DNA of 27,420 nt from an uncultured Lachnospiraceae bacterium (lineage in GTDB: Bacteria > Bacillota > Clostridia > Lachnospirales > Lachnospiraceae): positions 1 through 27,420 of the forward strand of contig CAJURT010000045.1 in assembly GCA_910588875.1 (NCBI GenBank). The letters run 5' to 3'. The first letter of the stretch is position 1; every line of letters starts with the position of its first letter. A program made the position numbers and the translations under genes. A model generated the notes under the pieces. It ran no database searches, was not told the DNA's origin, and worked only from the letters and a program-made list of their open reading frames with translations. Shown here piece after piece: positions 7,682-15,749 of the stretch.

Positions 7682-8653
7682 TTACGGGGTTCCTCCGCCC
7701 TTGCCCTCTTCCTGATTTTCGTCTACGCTGCCCCAGGACGGCTCTTTCCCATAATGGGGCAGGATGGCTTTGATCCGGCTGTCCTTTACCCAAACATCAT
7801 GGTACTTCCGGTACCCGATAAACCAGGCATCCGCCTTTTGGTTGGTATCCGGGTCAATGATCTTGCCCTTATCCTGTTTGCAGACGGCGATTGCCGCCGC
7901 TACTGGCAGGATAATCCAATCCGCCATCTCCGCCCCTTCCGCCTTCTCAAACCCACTCTCGGCAAGGTTCTCTAAGTTCCCCTTCTTAAAGATATATTGA
8001 TGGTACATCCGGTCGGACGGGACGCTCAGGATGGGGACCCCGTTCACGACACGGACCTTCGTGGTGATCTCCCCCCGTTTAAATTCCGTTACTTCAATGT
8101 TCTTGCTAAATTCCGTGGACGCATTTAAAAATCCCTTTGCCGTTCCGGACATGCAGCAGACCAACGGGGTGGATTCTCCGACAATGTCCTGCACTGCAGA
8201 GATATCCTTGATCAACAGCTTATAAACGTTTGCTTCTGTAACCGCGGCAATCACTGCATTTTCCTTTGCCAGATCCTGCACTGTGGAATACCGGTAGGCA
8301 TCCACCTCCGGGATCACCTTTGTTCGCTGGAATTCCCCCAGGACGTTCCCTGCCGTTGCAACAAAGTTGCTCTCATCCACATCCATGGCACCGATCTGGA
8401 AGGAGGTCCCCCGGTCCATCTTCATCGTCCGGGTTTCATACTCTAAGGTAATGCTGCCGCTGGGATATCCATCCCCCCGGCTGTAGTCCTTCAGCCCAGT
8501 CAGGGACATTTTGGGGATCTTGATTTCGGATCCCCCGTTGTAAATCACCCGCCCGGCATTGGTATCCATGAAGCTGGAGGTCAGCCCTTCCATCATCTGC
8601 TTATCCAATTCCTTCTGGAATACCTGCCGGGTCTCAATCGTATTGATTGGCAT
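7682..8653 (-). CDS. Major capsid protein
   Basis: 323 residues behind GGAGGAAAAAAAG. HK97-fold features include an N-terminal arm (MPINTIETRQVFQKELDKQM), GGSEIKIPKMSLTGLKDYSR leading to the spine, and a conserved late stretch (KADAWFIGYRKYHDVWVKDS). There is no N-terminal scaffolding/delta domain; a separate scaffold gene sits immediately upstream. It builds the icosahedral head. The C-terminus ends in a short Gly/Glu-rich tail. It is followed by connector genes, consistent with the role. Confidence 0.9.
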   Translation of the reverse strand: MPINTIETRQVFQKELDKQMMEGLTSSFMDTNAGRVIYNGGSEIKIPKMSLTGLKDYSRGDGYPSGSITLEYETRTMKMDRGTSFQIGAMDVDESNFVATAGNVLGEFQRTKVIPEVDAYRYSTVQDLAKENAVIAAVTEANVYKLLIKDISAVQDIVGESTPLVCCMSGTAKGFLNASTEFSKNIEVTEFKRGEITTKVRVVNGVPILSVPSDRMYHQYIFKKGNLENLAESGFEKAEGAEMADWIILPVAAAIAVCKQDKGKIIDPDTNQKADAWFIGYRKYHDVWVKDSRIKAILPHYGKEPSWGSVDENQEEGKGGGTP

Positions 8654-8665
8654 CTTTTTTTCCTC

Positions 8666-9250
8666 CTATCCTCTGAGTGCGGATGCAAAAACATCCGAAA
8701 TTGTCTGATCCCCTTTTGTTACCCGCCCGGCTGGCTGAGGCGGCGTTTTTCCCACCAGCCGTTCATCCAGCCGCGCCTTCAGTTCTGCGTCTGCAGCAGC
8801 CTTATAGGCTGTAATGCATTTCTCGGTCTCCTCCTTGTCTTCCCGGATCAGGAAGGGGAGCATGGACTCCGAAATCCCTTTTTCCTTTAAGATTGCCTTG
8901 GTATCCAGCTCCAACTCCCGCCTGGCCAGGTTTTCCTCCCGCTTCCGGATCTCCTCCTCCCGGGATTCCGGATCCTGCCCTATCTGAGCCGCCTTTGCTG
9001 TATGGGGATCCTCTCTTCCTGCTTCCCCCTCCGGATCCTGACTTTCTTCCTGGGATGTTTCCTTTTCCTGGCTGCCAGTTAAGCCTCCTGCTGGGCCTTC
9101 CCCCTTTTCCTGGGTTCCTGCTGCCGGGTTCTCCCCGGCCTTTCCTGCTTCCTGTCCCGCAGCTTCCTCACTGCTGTCCCGCCCGGCTGCATTCTCTGCC
9201 TGTTCCTCCCCGGCCATGCTTTCCTTGGTAGTGTTTTCCATCTCGTCCAT
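8666..9250 (-). CDS. Capsid scaffolding protein (DUF4355-like)
   Basis: 194 residues from ATG 9250, chosen because AAGGAGGAGACA lies just before it. A start 16 codons upstream (9298) would fall inside a terminator-like hairpin and has no such site. The first ~100 residues are low complexity and rich in Glu, Gly and Ala (TKESMAGEEQAENAAGRDSS). A coiled-coil follows (REEEIRKREENLARRELELD) and then the DUF4355-like C-terminus (PAGRVTKGDQTISDVFASAL). Scaffolds guide procapsid assembly and leave the head before packaging. The position just before the capsid gene is diagnostic. Confidence 0.85.
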   Translation of the reverse strand: MDEMENTTKESMAGEEQAENAAGRDSSEEAAGQEAGKAGENPAAGTQEKGEGPAGGLTGSQEKETSQEESQDPEGEAGREDPHTAKAAQIGQDPESREEEIRKREENLARRELELDTKAILKEKGISESMLPFLIREDKEETEKCITAYKAAADAELKARLDERLVGKTPPQPAGRVTKGDQTISDVFASALRG

Positions 9251-9271
9251 TGTCTCCTCCTTGTTTTTCCA

Positions 9272-9306
9272 ATTAAAAAAGACTGCATCTTCATGCAATC
9301 TCTTTT
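9272..9306 (-). terminator. Terminator/attenuator hairpin before scaffold gene
   Basis: On the minus strand, AGAGATTGCAT, loop GAAG, then ATGCAGTCTTT form an 11-bp stem with two wobbles, and it runs into TTTTTT. It lies between the small acidic gene (ends 9325) and the scaffold start at 9250. This has the form of a rho-independent terminator inside the late operon. Because capsid genes downstream must be expressed, partial termination or a local promoter after it seems more likely than a full stop. Confidence 0.55.
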
Positions 9307-9324
9307 CGCCACTATGGTTCCCTT

Positions 9325-9534
9325 TTATTCGATTTCTGTGACACTCTCAATCTCGTCTTCCGGGAGCAGGCGCATCCGTTCCCCTGGCAGCTGCCTCACT
9401 GCCATGATCTCACTGTCATCGTCATCATAAACCAGGCTGTCCGGGATACAGTCGAACTCTTCCCCGTTTTTCATCCGGACGTGGGCCCGCTTATCCAAAC
9501 AACAAAGCAAATTCAATTCGTAGGTCCAGTACAT
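9325..9534 (-). CDS. Small acidic protein downstream of MuF-type gene
   Basis: 69 residues, unrecognised. Predicted small beta-barrel: strands YELNLLCCLDKRAHVRMKNG, a DDDD turn, SEIMAVRQLPGERMRLL, and an acidic tail EDEIESVTEIE. I count 18 acidic against 7 basic residues. It begins one base after the stop of the MuF-like minor head gene (TGATATG) with an AAAGGAG site inside that gene's end, so it is translationally coupled to it. Two readings are possible: a conserved small head accessory protein, or an immunity protein for the toxin-like C-terminus of the neighbour. The sequence alone does not decide. Confidence 0.8.
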   Translation of the reverse strand: MYWTYELNLLCCLDKRAHVRMKNGEEFDCIPDSLVYDDDDSEIMAVRQLPGERMRLLPEDEIESVTEIE

Positions 9535-9535
9535 A

Positions 9536-11203
9536 TCACTTCTCCTTTACCGGGAATACATGGGTTCCCTTTCTTTCATGGTACATAATACAGATCCGGC
9601 AGCTTTCCCGATACCGCCTAATGCCTATATCATACCATCTACCAACAGGCTTTTCAACTGTAACCCACTCCTGAACGGTTCCAGATTTCATATGGTAGGT
9701 AACCATCCCTTTCCCTGCATACTGATCCACAAGGGCCTGGGCATCCACATGCCGGTACAAATAAGATTGTGGGGTTTTCTTTTTTTCCCTGGGAAGTGTA
9801 AGATCCCGCTGGCTTTCCAATGCCTGCTTCATCCGGTTCCTCAGGCTTTTGGTACCCTGGGTATGTTCCAGCTGCTTCGCCTTCTGGATCCGGGTATTCA
9901 CCTTCCCCTCTGCCAAGCGCTGCTTAAACTGGTTAATATAGTTTGTCTCATGGTACTGCTGTTTCAGCCGTTCATACCTCTCCGGGTCTTCATACTTCTT
10001 TGTCACAAAATCCCGGAAGGTGCCGGCTGCCGCACCCAGCACCTTTTTGTAATGCCCATGCTGTTCCTGGTCCACCTTTTTATTCCGGTCCTGCCGGTTT
10101 TGCAGGGCCATCTTCCCTTTTTCCGTCTCCGACAGCCCATTGTACCATTCCTGGTAGGTCATGTTGCTGGGGACTTTGTAATACTTCCCGGATGCCGTCC
10201 TTGTCGCCCGTTCCGTTACTTCCTGCCGGAATGGGATTACCGTGCTCCTGCAGTTCGGATGCATAGGTGGATAGTTTTTTCCTGCCTGGGCTTCCTCCAA
10301 GGCAAAATCCTTTCCATCCATCTCCTGGCAGATTTTGCTGGTCCTCCGGTCTAAGGTTGCCAAAAACCGGTACCGGGTGATCCCGCACTCCGCAAATGCA
10401 TCCCGGGTCGCTTTCTCGTGGATGTAGGCGCTTTCCGTGCGTACCAGGCGCCTGGCATAGCTGGCCGATACCTCTATCCGTCGGGTCAGGCGTTTTGTCA
10501 TCTCCTCCACGCCTTCTCCCCGGATCAGGCCGATAGTCAGGTTTTTCTTAAGCTCCTGGCTCAGCTTTTTCGCCCCTCCCCAGATCCGGTCAGAAAAATG
10601 ATCTTTTGCCCAACTCTGCATTACCGCCTTTTTCACGGCAGCCGGATCCGGGGAAACAAAATCCTTCCCAAATCCCAGCCATTGCTGTTCATGAAAGATT
10701 CCCCGGAAATATCCGTCCCGGTATTCCTTATCCAGCAGCTGGTACAGGTTCACCTGCTGTTCATTGCCTACCTCCAGTGCGGTCCGCTCGATCTGTGCCT
10801 GCATCAGTTCCAAATGGGTAAGATATCCCTTCCTTGATAATTCCTTTAAACTCTGCTCCTGCTCCCGGAGCCTTCTCTCTATAGCCGCGGCCAGATCATC
10901 CGGAATCCCCTCTGCTTTCAGCTGCTTCCGTTCCTTTGCTGTCTCCTGGATCATCCTGTCAAAATCTATTTCTTTAAAATCCGCTTTTGACAGCCGTTTT
11001 TTTGCTTCCAGAAGGGTGATTCCTTCCTGATTGGCAAAGGACTGGTATAAATTTTCTATTTCCGCCTGGATTTCCTTTATGGCCGCCTGGTACATCCGTC
11101 TGACCTGCCGGTTGATATTCTTTTCCGCCCGGTTGATACTCTGCCGTTTATCCGCCAGGCGGCGCTTTTCCCAGTACCGGGCTTCCTTCTCCCGCGCCGT
11201 CAT
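9536..11203 (-). CDS. MuF/SPP1 gp7-like minor head protein with toxin-like C-terminus
   Basis: 555 residues. The N-terminal ~230 residues are helical. Residues 240-325 carry the MuF/gp7 signature: SYARRLVRTESAYIHEKATR, then TLDRRTSKICQEMDGK, then PPMHPNCRS. The protein is packaged inside the head near the portal and may be injected with DNA. After a basic linker (~330-480), residues ~483-555 look like an Ntox50/PBECR-type nuclease domain: YRHVDAQALVDQYAGKG, a VEKPVG motif, and the ending CRICIMYHERKGTHVFPV. Fusions of such domains to MuF proteins are known as MuF polymorphic toxins. The start overlaps the portal stop (ATGA). The toxin reading is by motif resemblance. Confidence 0.85.
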   Translation of the reverse strand: MTAREKEARYWEKRRLADKRQSINRAEKNINRQVRRMYQAAIKEIQAEIENLYQSFANQEGITLLEAKKRLSKADFKEIDFDRMIQETAKERKQLKAEGIPDDLAAAIERRLREQEQSLKELSRKGYLTHLELMQAQIERTALEVGNEQQVNLYQLLDKEYRDGYFRGIFHEQQWLGFGKDFVSPDPAAVKKAVMQSWAKDHFSDRIWGGAKKLSQELKKNLTIGLIRGEGVEEMTKRLTRRIEVSASYARRLVRTESAYIHEKATRDAFAECGITRYRFLATLDRRTSKICQEMDGKDFALEEAQAGKNYPPMHPNCRSTVIPFRQEVTERATRTASGKYYKVPSNMTYQEWYNGLSETEKGKMALQNRQDRNKKVDQEQHGHYKKVLGAAAGTFRDFVTKKYEDPERYERLKQQYHETNYINQFKQRLAEGKVNTRIQKAKQLEHTQGTKSLRNRMKQALESQRDLTLPREKKKTPQSYLYRHVDAQALVDQYAGKGMVTYHMKSGTVQEWVTVEKPVGRWYDIGIRRYRESCRICIMYHERKGTHVFPVKEK

Positions 11204-12567
11204 GCCTCATCCTCCGGAATCTCCTCTTCCCCTTCCGGCTCCCCATACGCCAGTTCCTCCTTCCTCTTTTCCTCCTGGATCCGCGCCAGTTCCTTTTGGG
11301 TATCCGGCACCACGCTGGAAGGCAGCATGGACAGCTGGGTCTCCTTGCTCACCATCCCCTCTGCCTTTGCGGCATTTTCGATCTTCTCCGTGTCATTGTC
11401 AATAAAATTCCGCTCATAAATCTGCTGTACCAGGGCCGGGTCATAATTGGTGGAATGCTTCAGGTTGATCCAGTCCGTCACCAGCTTGATCTTCTTCTGC
11501 ACGGCTAGCCGGAACTTGTTTTCCTTCATGATGGCCAGCTGCTCCAGCCCGATCAGCTTGTAGCGGATGGCAATCCCGGACAAATCACCGGAAAAACTCT
11601 CATCTGTCATGGCAGGGACCTGGCTGATAAAAAAGATATCCCGGAAAATCCGGTCCTTGTAGGCCTCATCCTGGCTCCCGTCCGCCTGTTTGACCAGAAA
11701 CTTGGCATCCCCGTTATCATCGAAAAACATCACCCGGCTGTTGCGCAGGTTCCGTTCTGCCTCACTCTGGGGGATTTCGTTCCCTTCGTCATCGGTAAAT
11801 CCCCCGCCGGCGCCCTTGATGATCAGGTAGGCATCGGTAAAATAATCCTTATCGTTGGCCGTGTTGGACTGGGCTTTATCATAGGCGTCAATCTCCGGGA
11901 TCACGCATTCATAGTCCCCGGCCTGCTCCTCATTATTCCAGTATACGATCACCGGCACATCTGACAGGTAATGGGGGCTGACTTCACAAAGTTCATACAG
12001 GGCCGCTTTATTCTTCTTGCAAAAGCGCCAGATATCCGTTTTGTCATACACATCCGCCCCGTCTAGCAGCAGGTTCCCGTCCAGATCCCTTGTCTCCCAT
12101 AAATGGATGGCACATTCCAAAAATTCATCCGCCTTTGGCGAATAGACCGGCAGGATCTCCTGTGCCTCATACTTCCGGCTCCTGAGCTCGCTTTTCTCAT
12201 TGACATACAAAAGTTCAAAGGCGATCCCCTTCTTACTGGCTGCCTTGCTGATTTCGTAATTATAGTTGTAGGTGTCTTTTAAATAATCCTGGATAGCCTC
12301 ATGGTATTCCTCATCCTCCACCTGGTACCGGATGGGCTTGCCCATGAAATAGCTGGTGGCCATGTTGGCGATATAACGGGAAAACCCGTGGAGGATCTTA
12401 TTGTTCGGCTTGCCGGGCTTCATGCTCCGGAGCCGGATTCCGTCATTTTTCGAAGCGTAATAGCGGTCCAGCCGGTCATACTCCGGGATTTCCCTGGCCC
12501 GGAACTTTTCTACCAGACGTGTTAAAAACCGCTCATTTAACACCTGTTCCAGATCAAATTTGTACAT
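11200..12567 (-). CDS. Portal protein (SPP1 gp6-like)
   Basis: 455 residues. Family features include HGFSRYIANMATSYFMGKPI near residue 60-80 and a central YDKAQSNTANDKDYFTDAYL segment. A stem/crown segment (SGDLSGIAIRYKLIGLEQLA) and an acidic C-terminus (GEPEGEEEIPEDEA) follow. The dodecameric portal is the DNA entry gate of the procapsid and docks the terminase. It follows large terminase by 12 bases and overlaps the minor head gene by four, the standard terminase-portal-minor head order of SPP1-like heads. This head type differs from that of Mu itself. Confidence 0.93.
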   Translation of the reverse strand: MYKFDLEQVLNERFLTRLVEKFRAREIPEYDRLDRYYASKNDGIRLRSMKPGKPNNKILHGFSRYIANMATSYFMGKPIRYQVEDEEYHEAIQDYLKDTYNYNYEISKAASKKGIAFELLYVNEKSELRSRKYEAQEILPVYSPKADEFLECAIHLWETRDLDGNLLLDGADVYDKTDIWRFCKKNKAALYELCEVSPHYLSDVPVIVYWNNEEQAGDYECVIPEIDAYDKAQSNTANDKDYFTDAYLIIKGAGGGFTDDEGNEIPQSEAERNLRNSRVMFFDDNGDAKFLVKQADGSQDEAYKDRIFRDIFFISQVPAMTDESFSGDLSGIAIRYKLIGLEQLAIMKENKFRLAVQKKIKLVTDWINLKHSTNYDPALVQQIYERNFIDNDTEKIENAAKAEGMVSKETQLSMLPSSVVPDTQKELARIQEEKRKEELAYGEPEGEEEIPEDEA

Positions 12568-12579
12568 CGTTCCCCCTGC

Positions 12580-14088
12580 CTACATCCCCAGCCGGTCTTT
12601 TTTTCCCAGCCGGGCTTTTTTCCTGCCCTTCACTTCCCCATTAATCATTTCTACTACACCGGTCAGGCAGTCCTCCGCGTCATCGTGGTCGTTCTTCCCC
12701 TTCCGCTGGTATTTTTTTACATGTTTGGCAAATTCCGGCCATTTCTTTTCCCAGCCTTCCGGCATAATAACCTGCTCCATCACGTTGGTGGCATTGACCA
12801 GGATCCGGGTCCGTTTGTTCTTGCTCTGGGTAAACCAGGTTACCATACAGCGGTAGCATTTCAGCTTCTTTTTCAGGATCCGGATCACATTCCGCGCAAA
12901 CCCGCGGCCGCCGTTGTTGCTTTCAATCAGCGCCTCCCGCACCCCGGAAAGCTGCAGGCGCCTGGCTGTCTCCGGCTCCGTCTCTTCCATGGCTGCATCC
13001 GTATAGTACACATCCTTCACATAGCCGTATCCGGCGATCACATCCGCGGATATGCTGCACAGATAATCCGTCCCCTCGTCCGCGGTATCCGTATAATTAA
13101 TGACCCGTTCCACTTTATCCGGATCAATAACATCATAGGTCTTAAAGGTCCCGTACAGGGCCCCCTTTTTGTCCACCGGCACCTGCTCATAGTTGGCCAG
13201 CCAGATATGCTCATCCAGGGTCGCCTTTTTCATCCGTAAGTCTTCCGTGGAATACAGATCTTCACAGATACTCCGGCACTCCCCATCCACAGCGGACAGC
13301 TTCAGTTCATAGCACCGCTCCGGGAACTCCGCCAGGAGGCGGCCTGCCAGGTCGTCGGTTGCCCACCGGGTCTGGATCACAATCACCAGGGCCCCGGACA
13401 GCATCCGGGACTGGAAGGTGTTCTTGTAAAAGTTCCAGATTTCCTCCTTCCGGTTGTCATTGACCGCCTCTTTATCATTCTTGATCGGGTCATCAATGAT
13501 CCCGATATGGCCCCGCATACCCGTAATGGAACCGTCAAAGGAGGTTGCCAGGTAGTTCATGTAGGAGCCTTCCAGGCTCCACCGCTCCATGGCCCCGTCC
13601 CCGTACTTGATTTTCACCCCCGGAAAAAAACTCCCCACGGTAAAGTAATCCGGATCTCCCTCGATCTCCTTATCGTTAATGGCCTCCCGGATGGTTTTGC
13701 TGAAAGTGAGGGATAAGGTCTGGTTATAGGAGACACTGATCACCTGGGTCTTCGGATCCTGGCCATATACCCAGGTAATAAAGGTGCTGGCCGTGTAGGA
13801 TTTCCCGAAACCGGGCGGTTCATTAATAATCAGGATGTCATAGGGCCTGCCGGTGTTTTCATTGATTAACCGCTTTTCATAAGCGGCCTGCATAGTCCGG
13901 CAGATGTCATCCTGGTAGGCCCGTTCCGGCCGGAAAAACTCCGGGTTGCGCAGGTTACAGTAGGCCCGGAAATCCTTCCGGCCCGCTTCGATCTTCCGCC
14001 TCCGGATGGATTCCGGGGAGTCCTCCTGTCCTTGGAACCCGGCATCCCGCATCCGGTATTCCCGGGCAAACTCTGCCAGCCCTCCCAT
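12580..14088 (-). CDS. terL: Terminase large subunit
   Basis: 502 residues. Walker A is ~90-97 (EPPGFGKS), a slightly atypical P-loop. Walker B is ~195-200 (IGIIDD), followed by PIKND. The RNase H-like nuclease domain shows D334 (NYTDTADEGTDY), E389 (LIESNNGGRGFA) and D469/D470 (NDHDDAEDC). It powers DNA packaging and cuts the genome. In transposable phages packaging starts from integrated copies, so host DNA is expected to be carried at the ends. The ATG follows the previous gene's TAG directly; GGGAGAGG lies about ten bases upstream. Confidence 0.93.
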   Translation of the reverse strand: MGGLAEFAREYRMRDAGFQGQEDSPESIRRRKIEAGRKDFRAYCNLRNPEFFRPERAYQDDICRTMQAAYEKRLINENTGRPYDILIINEPPGFGKSYTASTFITWVYGQDPKTQVISVSYNQTLSLTFSKTIREAINDKEIEGDPDYFTVGSFFPGVKIKYGDGAMERWSLEGSYMNYLATSFDGSITGMRGHIGIIDDPIKNDKEAVNDNRKEEIWNFYKNTFQSRMLSGALVIVIQTRWATDDLAGRLLAEFPERCYELKLSAVDGECRSICEDLYSTEDLRMKKATLDEHIWLANYEQVPVDKKGALYGTFKTYDVIDPDKVERVINYTDTADEGTDYLCSISADVIAGYGYVKDVYYTDAAMEETEPETARRLQLSGVREALIESNNGGRGFARNVIRILKKKLKCYRCMVTWFTQSKNKRTRILVNATNVMEQVIMPEGWEKKWPEFAKHVKKYQRKGKNDHDDAEDCLTGVVEMINGEVKGRKKARLGKKDRLGM

Positions 14089-14535
14089 CTAATGGTACCT
14101 CTCCCGGGAAAGCTCGATGGCGGCCAGGTCATGCTCCCGGCGCAGCGTCTCCCCGGTCACGGCCCCGGCCGAAAAAGGCCGGTGCTGCCGGTCCCATTCC
14201 CGTTTATACTCCCTCCGGCGGTCTGCATGCTCCCGCTTGCGCTTCTCCCGTTCCTTTTGGTATCCGGGGCAGCCCCGCAGGAACCCGGAAAGGGATTTGC
14301 GGGATACCTGCAGTTCCTTTTCGATCTCCCCAATGCTTTTCCCTCCATCAAAAAAAAGGCTCCTCGCCTCCTCCCTCCATTCGGGGGTCATCTCCTTCAC
14401 CTGCTTCCCATTTTTGTCGGGTTCCGTCCGGGCATGAACACAGACGGCACACCTTTGGGTGTACCTCTTCCCTATGCCGTTAAAAACCCGTTTAACTGGC
14501 TTAAATCGCCGTTTAAAACCTTCCGGTGCCACCAT
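14089..14535 (-). CDS. HTH protein between small and large terminase
   Basis: 148 residues, basic. A C-x2-C pair (RCAVCVHART) sits near residue 30. A homeodomain-like helix-turn-helix spans ~66-92 (SIGEIEKELQVSRKSLSGFL). A very basic C-terminal helix follows (EREKRKREHADRRREYKREW). It is sandwiched between the DUF3486 gene and large terminase. It may be a DNA-binding packaging partner, a second small-terminase-like protein, or a regulator. The C-x2-C pair could bind zinc, but no second pair is seen. The ribosome site is weak (GTGGGGA very close to the ATG), so the start could be the following GTG. Confidence 0.75.
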   Translation of the reverse strand: MVAPEGFKRRFKPVKRVFNGIGKRYTQRCAVCVHARTEPDKNGKQVKEMTPEWREEARSLFFDGGKSIGEIEKELQVSRKSLSGFLRGCPGYQKEREKRKREHADRRREYKREWDRQHRPFSAGAVTGETLRREHDLAAIELSRERYH

Positions 14536-14571
14536 TCCCCACAGGCAGGGAAAACCGCCTGTATCCGCCTT

Positions 14572-15126
14572 TTAGGGATTCCGTTCCATTTCCCGCTCCG
14601 TCTGCTCCGCCAGCTCGATCAGGACCTGCGCCACATCCGGATGGCTCTGGGCAATCTCCAAAAACACCTTGTCTTTTAACAGGTTCATGGCCGTATGGAC
14701 CGCTCCGGCTTCCTTCCGGGACTCCGTCTTCAGCCTCTCGTTCTGGACCTGCGCCCGCTGCAGGGTGGCCACTGCATTGGCCGCTTTGCCCAGCCCTGCC
14801 GCATCCAATTCCTCATCCATCAGCGTCTCCATGATGATCTGGTTGAGGATCAGGTTGTTGGCCTCGTGGATCTCCGTGGGCGGGCGCTCGATATTGTCCT
14901 CTGCCAGCAGGCGGGCAAACTGCTGGGCCACCCGCACCGATTCAAACTTTTTCAGATAACGCCTGCCGTATCGCCCCACACTGCTCGCATGGATGTCATA
15001 GCCCTGCTCTTTTAAATCCCCGGAGATCGATTCATAGGTCCGCCCCTCCATCAGCTGCTGTTCCACATCCTCCCGGACCTTTGCCGGAAGGCCGTCAATC
15101 TTCCCATGCGCCCGGTTCTTATCCAT
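14572..15126 (-). CDS. DUF3486 protein, Mu gp27-like small terminase
   Basis: 184 residues from ATG 15126 (MDKNRAHGKIDGLPAKVRED), chosen for CGGAG six bases upstream and because the gene then overlaps the previous stop codon. The pattern is that of DUF3486: HGKIDGLP, then a winged-helix/HTH segment (TYESISGDLKEQGYDIHASS, VGRYGRRYLKKF), then helices leading to NLILNQIIMETLMDEELD. Mu gp27 belongs here and is thought to be the small terminase that recognises phage ends and hands DNA to the large subunit. This gene is one of the clearly Mu-derived late genes. Confidence 0.85.
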   Translation of the reverse strand: MDKNRAHGKIDGLPAKVREDVEQQLMEGRTYESISGDLKEQGYDIHASSVGRYGRRYLKKFESVRVAQQFARLLAEDNIERPPTEIHEANNLILNQIIMETLMDEELDAAGLGKAANAVATLQRAQVQNERLKTESRKEAGAVHTAMNLLKDKVFLEIAQSHPDVAQVLIELAEQTEREMERNP

Positions 15127-15433
15127 CCCCGACTCCGATCCCCGGCTCCTCCCGGGTCCCTTCCAGGACATCGATCCCGTCCGGGGTCAGGAGATAAACA
15201 TCCATGGCAATCCCCAGCGCCTGGTTTTTGCATTCTACCTTCCGGATGAGCCTCTTTCCTTCCAGGTAAAACAGCTGCTCTTTAATCCGCTCCGGCTCCG
15301 CCCGGCTCCCGGCCTTTTTCATGGCCATCCGGATCACCTTCTCACTGGCCCCGCCCGGCCCTGCCTGCTGCAGCAGTTCCAAAAGCTGGTTCCGGATCAC
15401 CTGGTTTTCCATTGCATTCATGAGATCAGCCAT
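15119..15433 (-). CDS. Winged-helix-like phage protein, copy 2
   Basis: 104 residues. The predicted fold is a winged helix: MENQVIRNQLLELLQQAG, ASEKVIRMAMKKAG, RIKEQLFYLEGKRLIRKV, and a wing ending in VYLLTPDGIDVLEG. The neighbouring upstream gene has the same layout and the same LTPxGxxxxEG ending, so the two look like diverged duplicates. Each overlaps its neighbours by eight bases. This position, between holin genes and DUF3486, holds small structural or assembly genes in Mu. DNA binding is inferred from fold only; function unknown. Confidence 0.8.
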   Translation of the reverse strand: MADLMNAMENQVIRNQLLELLQQAGPGGASEKVIRMAMKKAGSRAEPERIKEQLFYLEGKRLIRKVECKNQALGIAMDVYLLTPDGIDVLEGTREEPGIGVGDG

Positions 15434-15746
15434 CCATCATCACCCCCACATCCTCCAGATCCCCTTCGGCCAGGTTCACGCCCCGCGGCGTCAACCAGAT
15501 CAGGGAATCCATGTAATCGTTTTTGTTCAGTTCCAGGTGGACATATTCCTTTTCCTTCCCGCCCAGGTAATAGATTGCGGATTTCAGCCTGGCATCGGTC
15601 AGGAGCCCGGACAGCATCAGGGAGGATTTTAACACTGACAGGCTGACGTCCTCTCCGTAATAGCGGTACAGGGCCTCCAGGATATTCCCCCGCAGCTGCT
15701 TCGTCTTAATGATTTCCAGTGCCGACCGGCTCATCTCCGCTCCCAT
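15426..15746 (-). CDS. Winged-helix-like phage protein, copy 1
   Basis: 106 residues, start ATG behind AAAGGATAGGGC; an internal ATG five codons on (MSRSALEII) is also possible. Helices MSRSALEIIKTKQLRGNILE and SLSVLKSSLMLSGLLTDARL are followed by KSAIYYLGGKEKEYVHLELN and the closing wing SLIWLTPRGVNLAEGDLEDV. It shares domain layout and the LTPRGVNLAEG-type ending with the next gene. The pair could work as a heterodimer on DNA in packaging or late regulation. That is inference. Confidence 0.8.
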   Translation of the reverse strand: MGAEMSRSALEIIKTKQLRGNILEALYRYYGEDVSLSVLKSSLMLSGLLTDARLKSAIYYLGGKEKEYVHLELNKNDYMDSLIWLTPRGVNLAEGDLEDVGVMMDG

Positions 15747-15749
15747 GCC

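Noticed and set aside
9560..10354. Rightward 264-codon frame opposite the minor head gene
   Set aside because: Antisense shadow, hydrophobic by complement of charged codons, no start signals.
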